From Motacilla alba alba (Eukaryota; Chordata; Aves; Passeriformes; Motacillidae): DNA of 64,000 nucleotides. How positions within the stretch are numbered: the first letter of the stretch is position 1; each line of letters opens with the position of its first letter. The stretch spans positions 12,414,790 through 12,478,789 of the forward strand of contig NC_052017.1 in assembly GCF_015832195.1 (NCBI RefSeq), read 5' to 3'. Both the position numbers and the translations under genes were made by a program. The notes below the pieces were generated by a model, which had not been told where the DNA came from, did not search any database, and worked only from the letters and a program-made list of their open reading frames with translations. This document shows, one piece after another, positions 63,341 to 64,000 of this stretch.

Positions 63341-64000
63341 TGTCAACACTCTACAACAGCCTCAGAAGCCTCAGAGCCAAACTCAGGTCACTTCCTAAGG
63401 GATTTAGACAATAGGCATCCAACACTATTTACATGACTAAAAGAGGTTATTCAGGATACTTGTTTTGCAATGTTTACAGACTTTGGCGATCCATACATTT
63501 AGTTGTGCCATCATTTTTTCAGCTCTGAAGACATTTACATCCCTGATCATAGTTCTAAGTGTGCCACCCCAAGAACCCTAACAGCTGGTAGAATCAACAA
63601 GTGCCAAGTCATGAGAGCCCCTAATTGTGTCACCAGAGCACTTCTCACTTCCAGTCAAGGTGAAAACACAATAGGCATGATATTGCCAGCAGGGACAAGA
63701 GCAGCGCTTAGTGCCTGAGTCCCTGAAGTAGACAGCTTGGGCCTCCCCAGGCAGGAAGCAGTGCTGAGTCTATTGGTGTTAATCCCACACCTCTGAACTA
63801 ACTGAAAATATGCAGCTTGGATTAAACGGTTCTCTTCATCCCAGCCATCAATACTAAATCACTTCTCCTTTTATGACCATCATGTTTCATAGCAGGTCTC
63901 TTCTGCTGCAATGATAAAACTGTGTTCTAAAAAATATATATGCAAAGGAGATGGAAAATTCAAAAGCACTGTGCCTATGCAATGGAACTCACTTTTCTAT
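63341..64000. other. no gene recognised
   Basis: The last 660 bases hold a 71-codon frame without domain and no recognisable mobile element. Confidence 0.5.

Noticed and set aside
1..64000. CRISPR array, operon, phage, tRNA or rRNA
   Set aside because: No regularly spaced repeat array, compact gene run or recognisable structural RNA was seen. The tandem repeats are simple microsatellites.

Overview
This window looks like a gene-poor, AT-rich stretch of a bird genome. A songbird is the likeliest source, but that is inference. The strongest evidence for a bird is several CR1 LINE fragments that carry the avian CR1 3' end (the GATTCTRTG tail, or CATAGAATCA on the other strand, next to a 'GGTCCCTTCCAAC'-like stretch). 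Avian-type retroviral remnants support this. No bacterial-style gene organisation, operon, CRISPR array, rRNA or tRNA was found. No convincing host protein-coding exon was recognised either. Almost all open frames are short and without recognisable domains, as expected by chance in 64 kb of intergenic or intronic DNA. The window could equally be a gene desert or part of a very large intron.

Layout. 1-7.75 kb is unique-looking sequence with minor simple repeats. 7.75-9.6 kb holds the 3' half of a decayed endogenous retrovirus on the minus strand. In its own direction it shows the end of an upstream reading frame, a broken env (late surface part, transmembrane subunit with a CX6CC motif, tail) and an LTR with a TATA box and AATAAA. 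At 10.59-10.99 kb a minus-strand CR1 tail abuts a plus-strand fragment of the same kind of retroviral upstream reading frame. 11.2-11.8 kb has a palindromic AT repeat and a GAAA repeat. At 18.4-19.06 kb two unlike LTRs lie end to end on the plus strand; the second belongs to the same family as the LTR at 7.75-8.1 kb. At 21.0-21.7 kb a CR1 3' end is followed by a separate CR1 reverse-transcriptase fragment, and a third CR1 tail lies at 23.6-23.9 kb. From 24 to 53 kb there is mostly unique sequence with microsatellites, plus a probable solitary LTR at 40.2-40.64 kb. Another CR1 tail lies at 53.9-54.15 kb and a probable old dispersed repeat at 59.77-59.89 kb. A long TTCC tract lies at 61.24-61.43 kb and an AAAC-type repeat at 63.25-63.34 kb.

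How parts relate. The functional content visible here is mobile-element debris, not host pathways. The most informative relationships are internal. A roughly 55-bp segment occurs three times (8.04, 9.18 and 18.77 kb). One LTR family is shared between 7.8 kb and 18.9 kb. Two opposite-strand copies of a retroviral reading-frame end (9.5 and 10.8 kb) keep the same frame and the same stop. No new, intact biological system was found, and nothing here supports claiming one. All boundaries were judged by eye, without alignment or database search.
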